This document shows positions 25,508 to 35,800 of a DNA stretch of 64,000 bases, one piece after another. The notes under the pieces are model-generated. The model ran no database searches. It worked only from the letters and a program-made list of their open reading frames with translations, and was not told the DNA's origin. Source of the stretch: Bacteroides sp. Marseille-P3684 (lineage in GTDB: Bacteria; Bacteroidota; Bacteroidia; Bacteroidales; Bacteroidaceae). Position numbers and translations under genes: made by a program. Each line of letters starts with the position of its first letter. Within the stretch, counting starts at the first letter, position 1. The stretch spans positions 2,537,184 to 2,601,183 of the forward strand of contig NZ_LT985808.1 in the NCBI RefSeq assembly GCF_900291465.1. Direction: 5' to 3'.

Positions 25508-28009
25508 TTATTCAGTGATATCTGTATTCTCGTCATCTACAAGTTCAACTCCTTCTTCATCTGTTTCGGAGTTCACCTTACAAACGGAAGCTATCTGGTC
25601 ATTACGCTTCTCCAGATTAATCAATCGCACACCCTGAGTAGCACGTCCCATAATACGTACATCAGCCACCTTCAGGCGGATCGTAATGCCCGACTTATTG
25701 ATTATCATCAAGTCGTTTTCATCAGTGACTGATTTGATGGCAACCAATTTTCCAGTCTTATCAGTAATGTTAAGTGTCTTCACACCCTTTCCTCCACGAT
25801 TTGTAATACGATAATCTTCTATATCAGAACGCTTACCATATCCTTGCTCAGAAACAACCATAATTGATTCCTTCTCAGGATCTTTAATACAAATCATACC
25901 AATCACCTCATCACTACCATCTTCATCAAGAGTGATACCGCGTACACCGGTAGCAGTACGTCCCATTACACGAACAGCGCTTTCGTGGAACCGGATAGCA
26001 CGACCATTGCGATTTGCTATGATAATCTCATTGTCACCGTTCGTCATACGTACTTCAATCACGCGATCATCGTCAACGATATTAATAGCATTCACACCAT
26101 TCTGACGGGGACGGGAATATTGTTCCAGACAAGTCTTTTTGATTGTTCCCTTTTGGGTGCAGAATAGCAAGTAGTGATTATTGATGTATTCCTCATCATT
26201 CAGCGTCTTCACACGAATGAAAGCTGTCACCATGTCGTCAGGGTCAATATTGAGAAGATTTTGAATAGCTCTTCCCTTCGAGTTCTTAGACCCTTCAGGG
26301 ATTTCATAAACCTTGAGCCAATAACATCTTCCCTTTTGGGTGAAGAACAGCATCGTATTATGCATCGTTGCCGGATAGATGTTCTCCACGAAGTCGGTAT
26401 CACGCGTGTCACTGCCCTTCGCTCCCACTCCTCCACGGTTCTGAGCCCGGAATTCAGAGAGAGGTGTACGCTTGATATACCCCAAATGAGAAATTGTGAT
26501 AACCATTTCATCGTCTGCATAGAAGTCTTCCGGATTAAATTCTTCCGAAGCATAAACAATCTCTGAACGACGTTCATCACCATACTTCTCTTTTACTTCA
26601 ATCAGCTCGTCCTTGATAACCTTACGGCACATTTCATCATCCGACAGGATACTTTCGAAGTAAGCTATCTGGCGTTTAATTTCCTCATATTCTGCATGAA
26701 GCTGGTCTTGTAACAGTCCGGTTAGCTGACGCAAGCGCATTTCCACAATAGCACGCGCCTGTATTTCACTTAATCCAAACCGTTCCATCAAGTTCGCGAT
26801 AGCATCATTCGGAGTTTTTGCAGCCCGAATAATACGTATCACCTCATCAATATTATCAGAGGCAATGATTAAGCCCTCTAAAATATGTGCTCTTTCCTGT
26901 GCCTTACGGAGATCAAACCTCGTACGACGAATGACTACCTCATGGCGGTGTTCAACAAAATATTTGATACAATCCTTCAGGCTCAGTGTCTTGGGACGTC
27001 CATGGACCAAAGCAATACAGTTGACACTGAACGAAGTTTGCAGGGCTGTCATTTTAAACAGCTTGTTCAGAACAATGCTGGCATTGGCATCACGCTTCAC
27101 ATCGATGACAATACGCATGCCTTCACGGTCAGACTCATCATTAATATTGGAAATACCATCGATCTTTTTATCGCCGACCATCTCTGCAATGCTCTTGATA
27201 AGTTCTGCCTTATTGACATTATAAGGTATCTCGCTTACCACAATCTTGTCATGTGTGTCACCAGTCTCAATTTCAGCCTTTGCACGCATCACGACACGTC
27301 CGCGTCCAGTCTCATAAGCTTCGCGGACACCATTTATACCATATATATATCCTCCCGTCGGAAAATCAGGAGCTTTTACATATTGCATCAGACCTGCCGT
27401 GTCAATATCATTATTATCGATATAAGCTACACAAGCATCAATTACCTCCGAAAGATTGTGAGGAGGAATATTAGTTGCCATACCTACCGCAATACCCGAA
27501 GCTCCATTAATAAGCAACTGAGGAATACGAGTCGGCATAACAGTCGGTTCTTGTAAGGTATCGTCAAAGTTATTCTGAAAGTCTACAGTCTCTTTGTAAA
27601 GGTCTTGCATCATTTCCTCACCCAGCTTCTTCAAGCGGGCCTCGGTATAACGCATCGCCGCAGGGCTGTCACCGTCGACCGAACCAAAGTTTCCTTGTCC
27701 ATCGACCAATGGATAACGCATCGCCCAATCCTGAGCCATGCGAACCAAAGCCCCATATACTGAGGAATCGCCATGAGGGTGATATTTACCAAGGACCTCA
27801 CCGACGATTCTGGCTGATTTTTTATAAGGTTTATCAGAGGTGTTGCCTAGCTCCATCATACCATATAAAATACGACGGTGCACAGGCTTAAAGCCGTCAC
27901 GAACATCGGGAAGAGCACGTGCCACAATGACTGACATAGAATAGTCTATGTAAGAGGTTTTCATCTCCTCCTCAATGTTAATTTTTATAATCCTATCTTG
28001 TTCAAGCAT
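25508..28009 (-). CDS. gyrA: DNA gyrase subunit A
   Basis: GyrA is the DNA-cleaving subunit of gyrase. The 833-residue protein has the N-terminal [19 protein letters not shown], the active-site Tyr121 in [10 protein letters not shown], and a C-terminal domain with six-bladed pinwheel repeats including the GyrA box [10 protein letters not shown] near residue 535. It ends in an acidic tail. The quinolone-determining region reads [15 protein letters not shown]: the serine equivalent to E. coli Ser83 is present (residue 82), but the position of Asp87 is glycine (residue 86). Length is normal. It is followed closely by the TPR gene. No clear consensus promoter was seen upstream. Confidence 0.97.
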   Translation of the reverse strand: MLEQDRIIKINIEEEMKTSYIDYSMSVIVARALPDVRDGFKPVHRRILYGMMELGNTSDKPYKKSARIVGEVLGKYHPHGDSSVYGALVRMAQDWAMRYPLVDGQGNFGSVDGDSPAAMRYTEARLKKLGEEMMQDLYKETVDFQNNFDDTLQEPTVMPTRIPQLLINGASGIAVGMATNIPPHNLSEVIDACVAYIDNNDIDTAGLMQYVKAPDFPTGGYIYGINGVREAYETGRGRVVMRAKAEIETGDTHDKIVVSEIPYNVNKAELIKSIAEMVGDKKIDGISNINDESDREGMRIVIDVKRDANASIVLNKLFKMTALQTSFSVNCIALVHGRPKTLSLKDCIKYFVEHRHEVVIRRTRFDLRKAQERAHILEGLIIASDNIDEVIRIIRAAKTPNDAIANLMERFGLSEIQARAIVEMRLRQLTGLLQDQLHAEYEEIKRQIAYFESILSDDEMCRKVIKDELIEVKEKYGDERRSEIVYASEEFNPEDFYADDEMVITISHLGYIKRTPLSEFRAQNRGGVGAKGSDTRDTDFVENIYPATMHNTMLFFTQKGRCYWLKVYEIPEGSKNSKGRAIQNLLNIDPDDMVTAFIRVKTLNDEEYINNHYLLFCTQKGTIKKTCLEQYSRPRQNGVNAINIVDDDRVIEVRMTNGDNEIIIANRNGRAIRFHESAVRVMGRTATGVRGITLDEDGSDEVIGMICIKDPEKESIMVVSEQGYGKRSDIEDYRITNRGGKGVKTLNITDKTGKLVAIKSVTDENDLMIINKSGITIRLKVADVRIMGRATQGVRLINLEKRNDQIASVCKVNSETDEEGVELVDDENTDITE

Positions 28010-28543
28010 TTAATAAAATATTAATTATACATCTCACAAAAATCATGCTAAAATACGACAAATTTGCGAACTGCCGAACTTTTTAGCTAGAAAAGAGAGC
28101 TTCAGGACTGCTAAAAAAGTTTCATATAAGTTCCATTATAGCTCCACGATAGATAAGTTTGTCCCATCAGACGAATAGGTATAGCCCATATCCTTTTTCC
28201 TATACGACTTACGGGATAACTTAAGTTCCGACATCCTCAAGTTTCCCAACGGTATGGCCTATTCATCAGTTTGTTACCTGGCAGCTATACCTTAAGTTTG
28301 CAACAACTGAATAAAACAACTCGCCCGATTCACTCAATATCTCCAAAGCTCCATAGATTGCCTTCCAATAAATGGTCTAAACCTCGTTAAATAATGCTCT
28401 TTTCCCTTGTTTTATCTGAGCTTGCATCCTACCAAGGTCTACTTTGGTATATTATTTGTTATAGATAATGAAAGATAAGTGTACAGAGACATAAACCCTG
28501 TTATATTTGCAAGTGTAAACAATTTGAGAGACAAGGAAAACAT
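28010..28543. other. Divergent intergenic region gyrA / clpC
   Basis: These 534 bp hold no gene I can support. A TATATTTG at 28502-28509 on the plus strand fits the -7 consensus and lies 35 bp before the clpC ATG, with no good -33 match. I see no strong inverted repeat or recognisable heat-shock operator such as CIRCE. Confidence 0.5.
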
Positions 28544-31111
28544 ATGAACAATCAATTTTCACAAAAAGTATCAGAAATCCTGATTTACAGCAAGCAGGAA
28601 GCTATCCGGTTGAATAGCGATCACGTAGGACCGGAACATTTGCTCTTGGGCTTGCTTAAGGAAGGTTCAGGAAGAGCGATTGAAGTTTTACAAAAGAAGC
28701 TGTATGTAGATTTGGGAACAATAAAAAACGAGATAGAAGCACGCATCGAAAAGCAAAGCAATGACTATACTTACTCACATGCCCGCATCACGAATGAAAA
28801 CGAAGTTATGCTTGACGAAACTAGTGCACGTATCTTGCGTTTAGGCATTCTGGAAGCACGCTTATTAAAAAAAGAAGTCGTAAGCGACGAGCACCTGCTA
28901 TTAGCCATTTTAAAACAGCATGACAACATGGCGGCACAGGTCTTGGAACGGAATGATGTTACCTATTCACTCGTTTTTGAAGAGCTATCCTTGAAACAAG
29001 CCGACGTCAATGCCGGCATGAATGGCTACGACGAAGATGAAGAAGATGCTCCTGGACAATCCAACGGAAACAACAACTTAGGCAATGGACAACAGGCCCA
29101 GCAGACACAAACGAAGCGTCCCATTAATGACACTCCGACGATTGACATGTTTGGCATGGACTTGACAAAAGCTGCGGAATTAGGTCGGCTGGATCCCGTT
29201 GTAGGGCGTGAAAAGGAAATAGAACGACTGGCACAAATATTGAGCCGTCGCAAAAAGAACAATCCCGTACTGATTGGAGAACCGGGAGTAGGCAAATCGG
29301 CTATTGTTGAAGGACTGGCTTTGCGCATCATTGAAAAGAAAGTATCCCGCGTCTTGTTCAATAAGCGTGTGGTATCACTTGATATGACTTCGGTGGTGGC
29401 TGGAACCAAATACCGTGGACAGTTCGAAGAGCGCATTCGTACAATTCTCAAAGAGCTGAAGGATAACCCGGATGTTATTCTTTTCATTGATGAGATACAT
29501 ACGATTGTCGGAGCCGGTTCCGCCCCAGGTTCAATGGATGCAGCCAACATGCTGAAACCAGCCTTGGCTCGCGGGGAAATACAATGTATCGGAGCAACCA
29601 CCCTGGATGAATATCGTAAGAGTATCGAAAAAGATGGAGCTTTGGAACGCCGTTTCCAGAAAGTGATAGTAGAACCAACATCTCCGGAAGAAACGCTCCA
29701 GATATTGAAAAACATCAAAGAGAAGTATGAAGACCACCACAACGTATCCTATACTCAGGAAGCATTGGAAGCTTGTGTCAAATTGACGGGACGCTATATT
29801 TCTGACCGTAACTTTCCAGATAAAGCCATTGATGCACTTGATGAGGCCGGTTCACGCGTACACCTGACAAATATCAGCGTACCGAAGGAAATCGAAGAGC
29901 AGGAACAGGAAATCGATAGGTTAAAACAGCTTCGGATGTCAGCTGTCAAAGCACAAAACTATGAACTGGCAGCAAACTACCGTGACAAAGAAAAAAGCAT
30001 GCAACTGCAATTGGATGAAATGAAACGTATTTGGGAAGAAAGCCTGAAAGACAATCGGGAAGTGGTTGATGAAGGCCAAATTGCCGATGTAGTGTCCATG
30101 ATGTCAGGAGTACCTGTACAACGGATGGCACAGGCTGAAAGTATCCGATTGAAAGGCATGCGCGAAGCTCTGACCGGCAAAATCATAGCCCAGGATGCAG
30201 CAGTGGACAAACTGGTACGTGCTATCCAACGGAGTCGTGTCGGATTAAAGGACCCGAACCGTCCGATTGGGACATTCATGTTTCTAGGCCCAACCGGCGT
30301 CGGAAAAACATTATTGGCGAAGGAACTGGCTACATATATGTTTGGTTCGTCGGATGCATTGATACGCATCGATATGAGTGAGTACATGGAGAAATTCACT
30401 GTATCCCGTCTTGTCGGTGCTCCTCCGGGCTATGTAGGTTATGAAGAAGGAGGACAACTGACAGAAAAGGTTCGGCGCCGTCCCTATTCTATCATTCTAT
30501 TGGATGAGATTGAAAAGGCCCATGGGGATGTCTTCAACCTATTGTTGCAAGTGATGGATGAAGGACGCTTGACAGACAGTTATGGCCGTACCATAGATTT
30601 TAAAAACACGGTTATCATAATGACTTCTAACATTGGTACCCGACAATTGAAAGAATTCGGACGAGGTATTGGATTTTCAGCACTACTGAATGTGGATGAT
30701 GATAAAGAGCATTCACGGAGTATTATCCAAAAAGCTCTCAACAAATCATTTGCCCCGGAGTTCCTCAATCGTATCGATGAAATCATTACTTTCGATCAAC
30801 TTGACCGTCCGGCTATCCGCCGCATCGTAGACCTCGAATTGGCACAACTGATGAAGCGTGTAGAAAACTTAGGATATAAACTGGAAGTAACGGATGAAGT
30901 AAAAGACTTCATCTCAGATCATGGTTTTGACATCCAGTTCGGTGCACGTCCTCTTCGTCGAGCTATCCAGACCTATCTTGAAGACGGTATTTCCGAGCTG
31001 CTCATCAATGATTCTCCGGTAACCGGAAGTATCCTGAAAGCAGCAATTTCACCCGCACAAAAAGACAAGCTGGCTTTCACGGTTCTGCCTCCCATAAAGG
31101 TTCAGAAATAA
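28544..31111 (+). CDS. clpC: ClpC-type AAA+ chaperone/unfoldase
   Basis: This 855-residue Clp/Hsp100 ATPase has an N-terminal double Clp-N domain (residues about 1-150), first AAA+ module with Walker [10 protein letters not shown] near residue 245 and Walker [10 protein letters not shown], and a short UVR-like coiled segment near 455-490 ([20 protein letters not shown]). The second AAA+ module has [10 protein letters not shown] near 582, and a ClpB-D2-type C-terminal domain follows ([10 protein letters not shown]). The short middle domain marks ClpC, not ClpB. It would feed substrates to ClpP, which is not in the window. It lies just upstream of htpG on the same strand, but a terminator separates them. 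Confidence 0.93.
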   Translation: MNNQFSQKVSEILIYSKQEAIRLNSDHVGPEHLLLGLLKEGSGRAIEVLQKKLYVDLGTIKNEIEARIEKQSNDYTYSHARITNENEVMLDETSARILRLGILEARLLKKEVVSDEHLLLAILKQHDNMAAQVLERNDVTYSLVFEELSLKQADVNAGMNGYDEDEEDAPGQSNGNNNLGNGQQAQQTQTKRPINDTPTIDMFGMDLTKAAELGRLDPVVGREKEIERLAQILSRRKKNNPVLIGEPGVGKSAIVEGLALRIIEKKVSRVLFNKRVVSLDMTSVVAGTKYRGQFEERIRTILKELKDNPDVILFIDEIHTIVGAGSAPGSMDAANMLKPALARGEIQCIGATTLDEYRKSIEKDGALERRFQKVIVEPTSPEETLQILKNIKEKYEDHHNVSYTQEALEACVKLTGRYISDRNFPDKAIDALDEAGSRVHLTNISVPKEIEEQEQEIDRLKQLRMSAVKAQNYELAANYRDKEKSMQLQLDEMKRIWEESLKDNREVVDEGQIADVVSMMSGVPVQRMAQAESIRLKGMREALTGKIIAQDAAVDKLVRAIQRSRVGLKDPNRPIGTFMFLGPTGVGKTLLAKELATYMFGSSDALIRIDMSEYMEKFTVSRLVGAPPGYVGYEEGGQLTEKVRRRPYSIILLDEIEKAHGDVFNLLLQVMDEGRLTDSYGRTIDFKNTVIIMTSNIGTRQLKEFGRGIGFSALLNVDDDKEHSRSIIQKALNKSFAPEFLNRIDEIITFDQLDRPAIRRIVDLELAQLMKRVENLGYKLEVTDEVKDFISDHGFDIQFGARPLRRAIQTYLEDGISELLINDSPVTGSILKAAISPAQKDKLAFTVLPPIKVQK

Positions 31112-31135
31112 CAGCCCAAGCAGTATAATAAGACA

Positions 31136-31170
31136 AAATGTCAGGCATCCACATGCCTGGCATTTATTTT
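31136..31170 (+). terminator. Terminator after clpC
   Basis: AAATGTCAGGCAT, loop CCAC and ATGCCTGGCATTT form a 13-bp stem with one G-U pair, followed by ATTTT. Confidence 0.85.
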
Positions 31171-31230
31171 GTGTTGTCATAAATGCTGAAAAGCTAAAGA
31201 AACGGATATACATAAAATAAATAAAGACCT

Positions 31231-33279
31231 ATGCAAAAAGGAAATATTGGGGTTACGACAGAAAATATCTTCCCCATCATCAAAAAGTTCTTATACAGTG
31301 ATCATGAAATCTTTCTCCGCGAGCTGGTTTCTAATGCAGTTGATGCCACCCAAAAGCTGAAAACACTGGCTGCAAAAGGAGAATTCAAAGGTGAAATGGG
31401 TGACTTGACCATCCACGTTTCCCTCAACAAAGACAGTATCACTATCTCTGACCGTGGACTTGGACTGACTGCGGAAGAGATTGAGAAATATATCAATCAA
31501 ATTGCTTTCTCAGGTGCTAATGACTTTTTGGCAAAGTACAAAGATGACGCAAATGCCATTATCGGACATTTCGGTCTTGGCTTCTATTCTGCCTTCATGG
31601 TAGCTAAAAAAGTTGAACTTATCACCCGTTCTTACCGCGAAGATGCCCAACCGATGAAATGGACCTGTGACGGTAGTCCTGAATTTACATTGGAAGAGGT
31701 AGAGAAAGCAGATCGTGGTACGGATATCATTCTCTACATTGATGAAGACTGCAAGGAGTTTCTGGAGGAAGAACGCCTGTCCTCCTTATTAAAGAAATAC
31801 TGTCACTTCTTGCCTATTCCTGTAGCCTTCGGCAAAAAGAAAGAGTGGAAAGATGGGAAACAAGTGGATACCGAGGAAGACAACATCATCAACAACACGA
31901 CTCCTTTATGGACACGTAAACCTGCCGAATTGAAAGATGAAGACTATAAGAACTTCTATCGTGAATTGTATCCAATGGCTGACGAACCATTGTTCTGGAT
32001 TCATCTGAACGTAGACTATCCGTTCAACCTGACAGGAATACTCTATTTTCCACGTATCAAGAGTAACATCGACTTGCAGAAAAACAAAATCCAACTTTAC
32101 TGCAACCAAGTATATGTAACTGATTCAGTAGAAGGTATTGTTCCTGATTTCTTAACCCTGCTCCATGGAGTTATAGATTCCCCGGACATACCTTTGAATG
32201 TTTCACGCTCCTACTTGCAGAGTGACTCCAATGTGAAGAAGATTTCGACCTACATCTCAAAGAAGGTATCTGATCGTTTGCAGGCTATCTTTAAGAGCGA
32301 CCGCAAAGATTTCGAAGCAAAGTGGGATGACTTAAAAATCTTCATCCATTACGGCATGCTTACAGAAGAAGACTTCTACGACCGTGCTAATAAATTCACA
32401 CTGCTCAAAGATACAGATGCACACTACTACACTTTCGAAGAATATCAGAATCTTATCAAAGGAGAACAGACCGATAAAGAAGGGAACATCATATACTTGT
32501 ATGCCAATAACCTCGAAGAGCAATACAGTTATATAGAAGCAGCCAAGAACAAAGGTTACAATGTGCTCCTAATGGATGGTCAACTCGATGTTGCCCTTAT
32601 CAGCATGCTGGAACGTAAGCTGGAAAAGAGTCGCTTCACCCGCGTGGATAGTGATACAATTGACCGTTTGATAGTGAAAGAGGATGCACATGCATCTGAA
32701 CTTGCGTCTGAAAAGCAGGAAATTCTTGTCAGTGTATTCCGAAGCCAACTTCCGAAAGTGGAGAAAGCAGAATTCAATGTCGAAGCACAGGCATTGGGCG
32801 ATAATGTGGCTCCGATTCTGATTACGCAAAGTGAATATATGCGCCGTATGAAAGAAATGTCACGCATCCAACCGGGTATGAGTTTCTACGGCGAAATGCC
32901 AGACATGTTTAACATCGTCCTCAATACCGACAACAAACTGGTCAAAGATGTACTCAACCATTCAGAGACGGCTTGCGCCGCTGATTTGACTCCATTGAAT
33001 CTGACTTTAGCCGATTTAAATAAACGGCATAACGAACTTCATCAGGCGCAAGAAGGCAAGAAACCGGAAGACATAACAACGGCAGACAAGGATGAACTGG
33101 AGCACGTAGAAAAACAAATCACTGAAGAAAAGGCCAAGAAAGAAACGATTTTGAGTAATTATGCCGGAACCAACAAAGTTATACGACAACTCATCGACTT
33201 GGCTTTATTGCAAAATAATATGCTAAAAGGCGAAGCCTTAAATAATTTCATCAAACGCAGTATTGAACTCATCGGATAA
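31231..33279 (+). CDS. htpG: Chaperone HtpG (bacterial Hsp90)
   Basis: HtpG is the cytoplasmic Hsp90 homologue. The 682-residue protein has the GHKL ATP-binding domain with ELVSNAVDATQKL (Bergerat motif I), SDRGLGLT and GHFGLGFYSAFMVA, a middle domain with the catalytic arginine region NVSRSYLQSD, and a Bacteroidetes-type C-terminal part with a charged segment (KKPEDITTADKDELEHVEKQ). It is about 60 residues longer than E. coli HtpG, mostly in this C-terminal region. It has its own terminator and follows clpC by 119 bp, so two chaperone genes are adjacent and may respond to the same stress. Confidence 0.97.
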   Translation: MQKGNIGVTTENIFPIIKKFLYSDHEIFLRELVSNAVDATQKLKTLAAKGEFKGEMGDLTIHVSLNKDSITISDRGLGLTAEEIEKYINQIAFSGANDFLAKYKDDANAIIGHFGLGFYSAFMVAKKVELITRSYREDAQPMKWTCDGSPEFTLEEVEKADRGTDIILYIDEDCKEFLEEERLSSLLKKYCHFLPIPVAFGKKKEWKDGKQVDTEEDNIINNTTPLWTRKPAELKDEDYKNFYRELYPMADEPLFWIHLNVDYPFNLTGILYFPRIKSNIDLQKNKIQLYCNQVYVTDSVEGIVPDFLTLLHGVIDSPDIPLNVSRSYLQSDSNVKKISTYISKKVSDRLQAIFKSDRKDFEAKWDDLKIFIHYGMLTEEDFYDRANKFTLLKDTDAHYYTFEEYQNLIKGEQTDKEGNIIYLYANNLEEQYSYIEAAKNKGYNVLLMDGQLDVALISMLERKLEKSRFTRVDSDTIDRLIVKEDAHASELASEKQEILVSVFRSQLPKVEKAEFNVEAQALGDNVAPILITQSEYMRRMKEMSRIQPGMSFYGEMPDMFNIVLNTDNKLVKDVLNHSETACAADLTPLNLTLADLNKRHNELHQAQEGKKPEDITTADKDELEHVEKQITEEKAKKETILSNYAGTNKVIRQLIDLALLQNNMLKGEALNNFIKRSIELIG

Positions 33280-33310
33280 TCTCTTCTGAAGAGTCAACAA
33301 GCAGAGAAGA

Positions 33311-33352
33311 GGGCAGTCAATCTTTATGCACATATCGATTGATTGCCCTTTC
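33311..33352 (+). terminator. Terminator after htpG
   Basis: GGGCAGTCAATC (33311-33322) pairs with GATTGATTGCCC (33337-33348) with one wobble pair; TTTC and further T-rich sequence follow (to about 33359). Confidence 0.75.
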
Positions 33353-33436
33353 TATTTTTTACCGATAAATTTTCTTTTGAATATCAGTCCTGTCCGGAAT
33401 TTTGTTAGCAATAGTGGTGAAAAAGTCGTCTTAATG

Positions 33437-33468
33437 TTTGGTAGTTGTATCAAAAGTACGTACCTTTG
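33437..33468 (+). promoter_or_regulatory. Promoter of the tRNA-Arg cluster
   Basis: TTTG (33437-33440), exactly 20 bp, then TACCTTTG (33461-33468). This is a perfect Bacteroides primary promoter; the first tRNA starts 19 bp further on. Confidence 0.85.
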
Positions 33469-33486
33469 CAACCGTTAAAGAAAAAG

Positions 33487-33560
33487 GGTCGCGTAGCTCA
33501 ACTGAATAGAGTAGCTGACTACGGATCAGCCGGTTACAGGTTTGAATCCTGTCGCGATCA
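33487..33560 (+). tRNA. tRNA-Arg(ACG), copy 1
   Basis: The 74-nt sequence folds as a cloverleaf: acceptor GGTCGCG / CGCGATC, anticodon stem GCTGA / TCAGC with loop CTACGGA (anticodon ACG), T loop TTTGAAT and discriminator A. CCA is not encoded. It differs from the other three copies in acceptor and anticodon-stem base pairs. Confidence 0.95.
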
Positions 33561-33579
33561 CTTCATTGATTAGGAGTAT

Positions 33580-33653
33580 GGCTCCGTAGCTCAACTGAAT
33601 AGAGCATCTGACTACGGATCAGAAGGTTACAGGTTTGAATCCTGTCGGAGTCA
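33580..33653 (+). tRNA. tRNA-Arg(ACG), copy 2
   Basis: Acceptor GGCTCCG / CGGAGTC, anticodon stem TCTGA / TCAGA with loop CTACGGA (ACG), T stem ACAGG / CCTGT. It is 74 nt and lacks CCA. It is identical to copy 4 over its whole length as far as I can see. Confidence 0.95.
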
Positions 33654-33667
33654 CTCAATATAATCAA

Positions 33668-33741
33668 GGCTCCCTAGCTCAACTGAATAGAGCATCTGAC
33701 TACGGATCAGAAGGTTATAGGTTTGAATCCTATGGGAGTCA
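33668..33741 (+). tRNA. tRNA-Arg(ACG), copy 3
   Basis: Same anticodon arm as copies 2 and 4. The last acceptor pair is changed on both strands (GGCTCCC / GGGAGTC) and the T stem is ATAGG / CCTAT in place of ACAGG / CCTGT. Both differences keep the pairing, so the gene is probably functional. Confidence 0.95.
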
Positions 33742-33755
33742 CAAGTTTTGGTTAT

Positions 33756-33829
33756 GGCTCCGTAGCTCAACTGAATAGAGCATCTGACTACGGATCAGAA
33801 GGTTACAGGTTTGAATCCTGTCGGAGTCA
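33756..33829 (+). tRNA. tRNA-Arg(ACG), copy 4
   Basis: Cloverleaf and sequence as copy 2 (acceptor GGCTCCG / CGGAGTC, anticodon ACG). It is the last tRNA before the cluster terminator. Confidence 0.95.
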
Positions 33830-33867
33830 CTTACAACATTCCACTGAATTGGAATAATGTCCGTTAC

Positions 33868-33910
33868 ATGCCAGCAAAAGAATTGATTTCTTTTTGTTGG
33901 CATCTTTTTT
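33868..33910 (+). terminator. Terminator of the tRNA-Arg cluster
   Basis: ATGCCAGCAAAAGAA (33868-33882) pairs imperfectly with TTCTTTTTGTTGGCAT (about 33888-33903) and is followed by CTTTTTT. Confidence 0.8.
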
Positions 33911-33977
33911 ATAATCATACACCACCTACCAAAAGAGAGATTGGTTCAGTTTGTTTTCTTGGGGATTTAACAAATGG

Positions 33978-33985
33978 CAGATAAA
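33978..33985 (+). repeat. Left copy of 8-bp target duplication
   Basis: CAGATAAA directly precedes the inner element's left inverted repeat and recurs at 35409-35416 directly after the right one. Confidence 0.9.
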
Positions 33986-34049
33986 GGAGCAGTAGAAAAT
34001 CAGTGGGGATTAGTTTTCCAATATCCAGAGGAATTCCGACCTTTGCCTT

Positions 34050-34436
34050 ATGGAAAAGAATCAATTGGAAGTGCTTGCGCGTATCGTGCTGCCTTCAGAA
34101 ATACTGGATCATTTTGAGATAGCAGGTGTGCAACAGAGTCGGACAGAGATTCATATTTATCTCGACGAGTTAATGAATGCGGGATTGTCATCAGATGCCA
34201 ATTTTGCATCCAAAGGCTTCATGGAGGCTGTGAATGTAACCGATTTCCCGATACGCGACCATAAGGTCATACTGGTCATACGCCGTCGCAGGTGGACCGA
34301 CCTGCGTACAGGCAAGAGTTTCAGCCTTCCAATCAGCCTTGACATAGCCTGCAAAGGAACCCGTTACTCCAAGGAGTTCGGGGCTTTTTTAAAAGAAACG
34401 TATGGAGACATCCCCTGTGACCTGCCGTACGCTTGA
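34050..34436 (+). CDS. Transposase N-terminal region (orfA) of inner element
   Basis: This 128-residue protein corresponds to the separate N-terminal transposase ORF of ISAon1-like elements. It contains a TDFPIRDHKVILVIRRRRW segment and then EFGAFLKETYG. The RRRRW stretch is basic and likely binds DNA. It overlaps orfB by 35 nt, with orfB in the +1 frame. At 34386-34394 the codons TTT TTA AAA form the string T6A4, identically placed in the outer element's orfA. Either translational coupling or ribosomal frameshifting could join the two products. Confidence 0.85.
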   Translation: MEKNQLEVLARIVLPSEILDHFEIAGVQQSRTEIHIYLDELMNAGLSSDANFASKGFMEAVNVTDFPIRDHKVILVIRRRRWTDLRTGKSFSLPISLDIACKGTRYSKEFGAFLKETYGDIPCDLPYA

Positions 34437-35394
34437 AACATTCTACCACATAAATGCACATACCTTTGAGAAACAGTACAAGGAAACGCTAAGCGGCTTC
34501 CACGACTGGGACCAGCTAGACCATGCCGATTCATGGCTGTTGTTTCCCGAAAACATAGGCCGGCATCTTGCCATAGACGAGTCTTCCCTGTCCAATGGGG
34601 AGCTGTATACGTTTGTCACCAACCGTGACCGGCATACAGGTGAAGGAAGTCTGGTGGCGGTCGTTTCCGGCACGAAATCGGAAGACGTGATACAGGTGCT
34701 GAAGTTGATAGACGAGGAAGAACGCATGAAAGTGGAGGAAGTGACCCTTGACCTTTCCGATTCAATGCGCAAGATTGTTTCTGTCGCATTTCCGAAGGCT
34801 CAAAGAGTGATTGACCGTTTCCACATCCAGAAACTGGCTTGTGATGCCGTGCAGGAAATCCGTGTGGCGCACCGTTGGGACGCCTTGCAGCAAAGCAATG
34901 AAGAAATGGAAGAGTGCAAACAAACCGGCAAGCCCTATGTGCCGTTCCGCTTTTCCAATGGAGACACGCGTCCGGAATTGCTCATCAGAAGCCGTTACCT
35001 TCTGTTCAAATCAGCAGACAAATGGACGGAAAGACAAAAGGAAAGGGCTAAAATCCTCTTCGAGGAGTATCCTGACATCAAAATGGCTTATGGTCTGTCC
35101 CACTCATTAAGAATGATATTCTCAAAGAACACCATCAAAGATGCAGCGCGGTTGAGCATGGCCAAATGGTACAACAAAGTCGATGATTCAAGAATGAAGC
35201 AGTTCAATGTCATTGCCTCGACATTCTATGAGCATTATGACGAAATCCTGAACTTCTACAACAAACGCTCATCAAATGCGGCAGCCGAATCATTCAACGC
35301 CAAAATCAAACTTTTCAGGGCGAATCTGCATGGAGTCGTAGACAAAAAATTCTTCCTCTTCAGAATCGCAAAGCTGTATGGTTATCCCCACTGA
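34402..35394 (+). CDS. ISL3-family transposase catalytic ORF (orfB) of inner element
   Basis: This 330-residue DDE transposase (DDE_Tnp_ISL3 type) has first aspartate in HLAIDESSLSNGELY, second in VTLDLSDSMRKI or the following VIDRFHIQKLA, and the glutamate in SSNAAAESFNAKIK, a very typical ISL3 C-terminal signature. It is apparently intact. The ATG at 34402 is preceded closely by an in-frame TAA (34391-34393 region), so the ORF cannot extend much upstream; a product fused to orfA would require frameshifting. Confidence 0.9.
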   Translation: METSPVTCRTLETFYHINAHTFEKQYKETLSGFHDWDQLDHADSWLLFPENIGRHLAIDESSLSNGELYTFVTNRDRHTGEGSLVAVVSGTKSEDVIQVLKLIDEEERMKVEEVTLDLSDSMRKIVSVAFPKAQRVIDRFHIQKLACDAVQEIRVAHRWDALQQSNEEMEECKQTGKPYVPFRFSNGDTRPELLIRSRYLLFKSADKWTERQKERAKILFEEYPDIKMAYGLSHSLRMIFSKNTIKDAARLSMAKWYNKVDDSRMKQFNVIASTFYEHYDEILNFYNKRSSNAAAESFNAKIKLFRANLHGVVDKKFFLFRIAKLYGYPH

Positions 35395-35408
35395 TTTTCT
35401 ACTGCTCC

Positions 35409-35416
35409 CAGATAAA
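35409..35416 (+). repeat. Right copy of 8-bp target duplication
   Basis: CAGATAAA, the partner of 33978-33985, immediately after the inner element's right inverted repeat. Confidence 0.9.
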
Positions 35417-35431
35417 TCTTATCTTTGCCAT

Positions 35432-35790
35432 ATGAAACATAAAGCCATAGATTATAAATCCGTTTTGTCTTTATTCCTTCCCAAGGGAATTTTGGATTAT
35501 TTCGATATCGTAGACTATTCCGATATGGGTTCTTATTATATAATTTGTCTGGAGGAATCCAAGTCTGTACCTTCCGAGTATTCTCACCTGCACTGGTCTC
35601 CAAGGGTTTTTATCCGGAAATAACCATAACCGACTTTCCTGCGCGTGATCGTACCGTCTATCTGCGAATAAAACGTCGTCGTTGGGAAGATCCCCGTGAT
35701 GGAAAGACGTATAGTCGCAATTGGCAACTGGTAGCCGAAGGCACTCATATCACCAAGGAATTTGGTGCTTTTTTAAAAGAATTACGTTGA
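35432..35790 (+). pseudogene. Broken orfA of outer insertion sequence
   Basis: It starts MKHKAIDYKSVLSLFLPKG and matches the inner element's orfA in plan. After EESKSVPSEYS, near 35580, the homologous sequence (SKGFYPEITITDFPARD and RRRWEDPRDGK) continues in another frame, so a one-base indel has occurred. The end keeps EFGAFLKELR and the same T6A4 string (35769-35778) as the inner copy. A TATCTTTG at 35420-35427 sits only 4 bp before the ATG. Confidence 0.85.
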
Positions 35791-35800
35791 TACACACAAT

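Larger units (their letters stand above)
33986..35408 (+). mobile_element. Intact ISL3/ISAon1-like insertion sequence (inner)
   Basis: The element is 1423 bp long, bounded by perfect 25-bp inverted repeats at 33986-34010 and 35384-35408 (outer bases GGAGCAG). It is flanked by the 8-bp direct repeat CAGATAAA, the target size expected for ISL3-family elements. It carries orfA (34050-34436) and orfB (34402-35394); the orfB stop lies inside the right repeat. It inserted into the leader of the outer element. Confidence 0.92.

Noticed and set aside
34386..34392. Canonical -1 slippery heptamer T TTT TTA producing the orfA-orfB fusion
   Set aside because: The -1 frame meets a TGA after about nine codons; orfB lies in the +1 frame, so a simple -1 shift cannot make the fusion.
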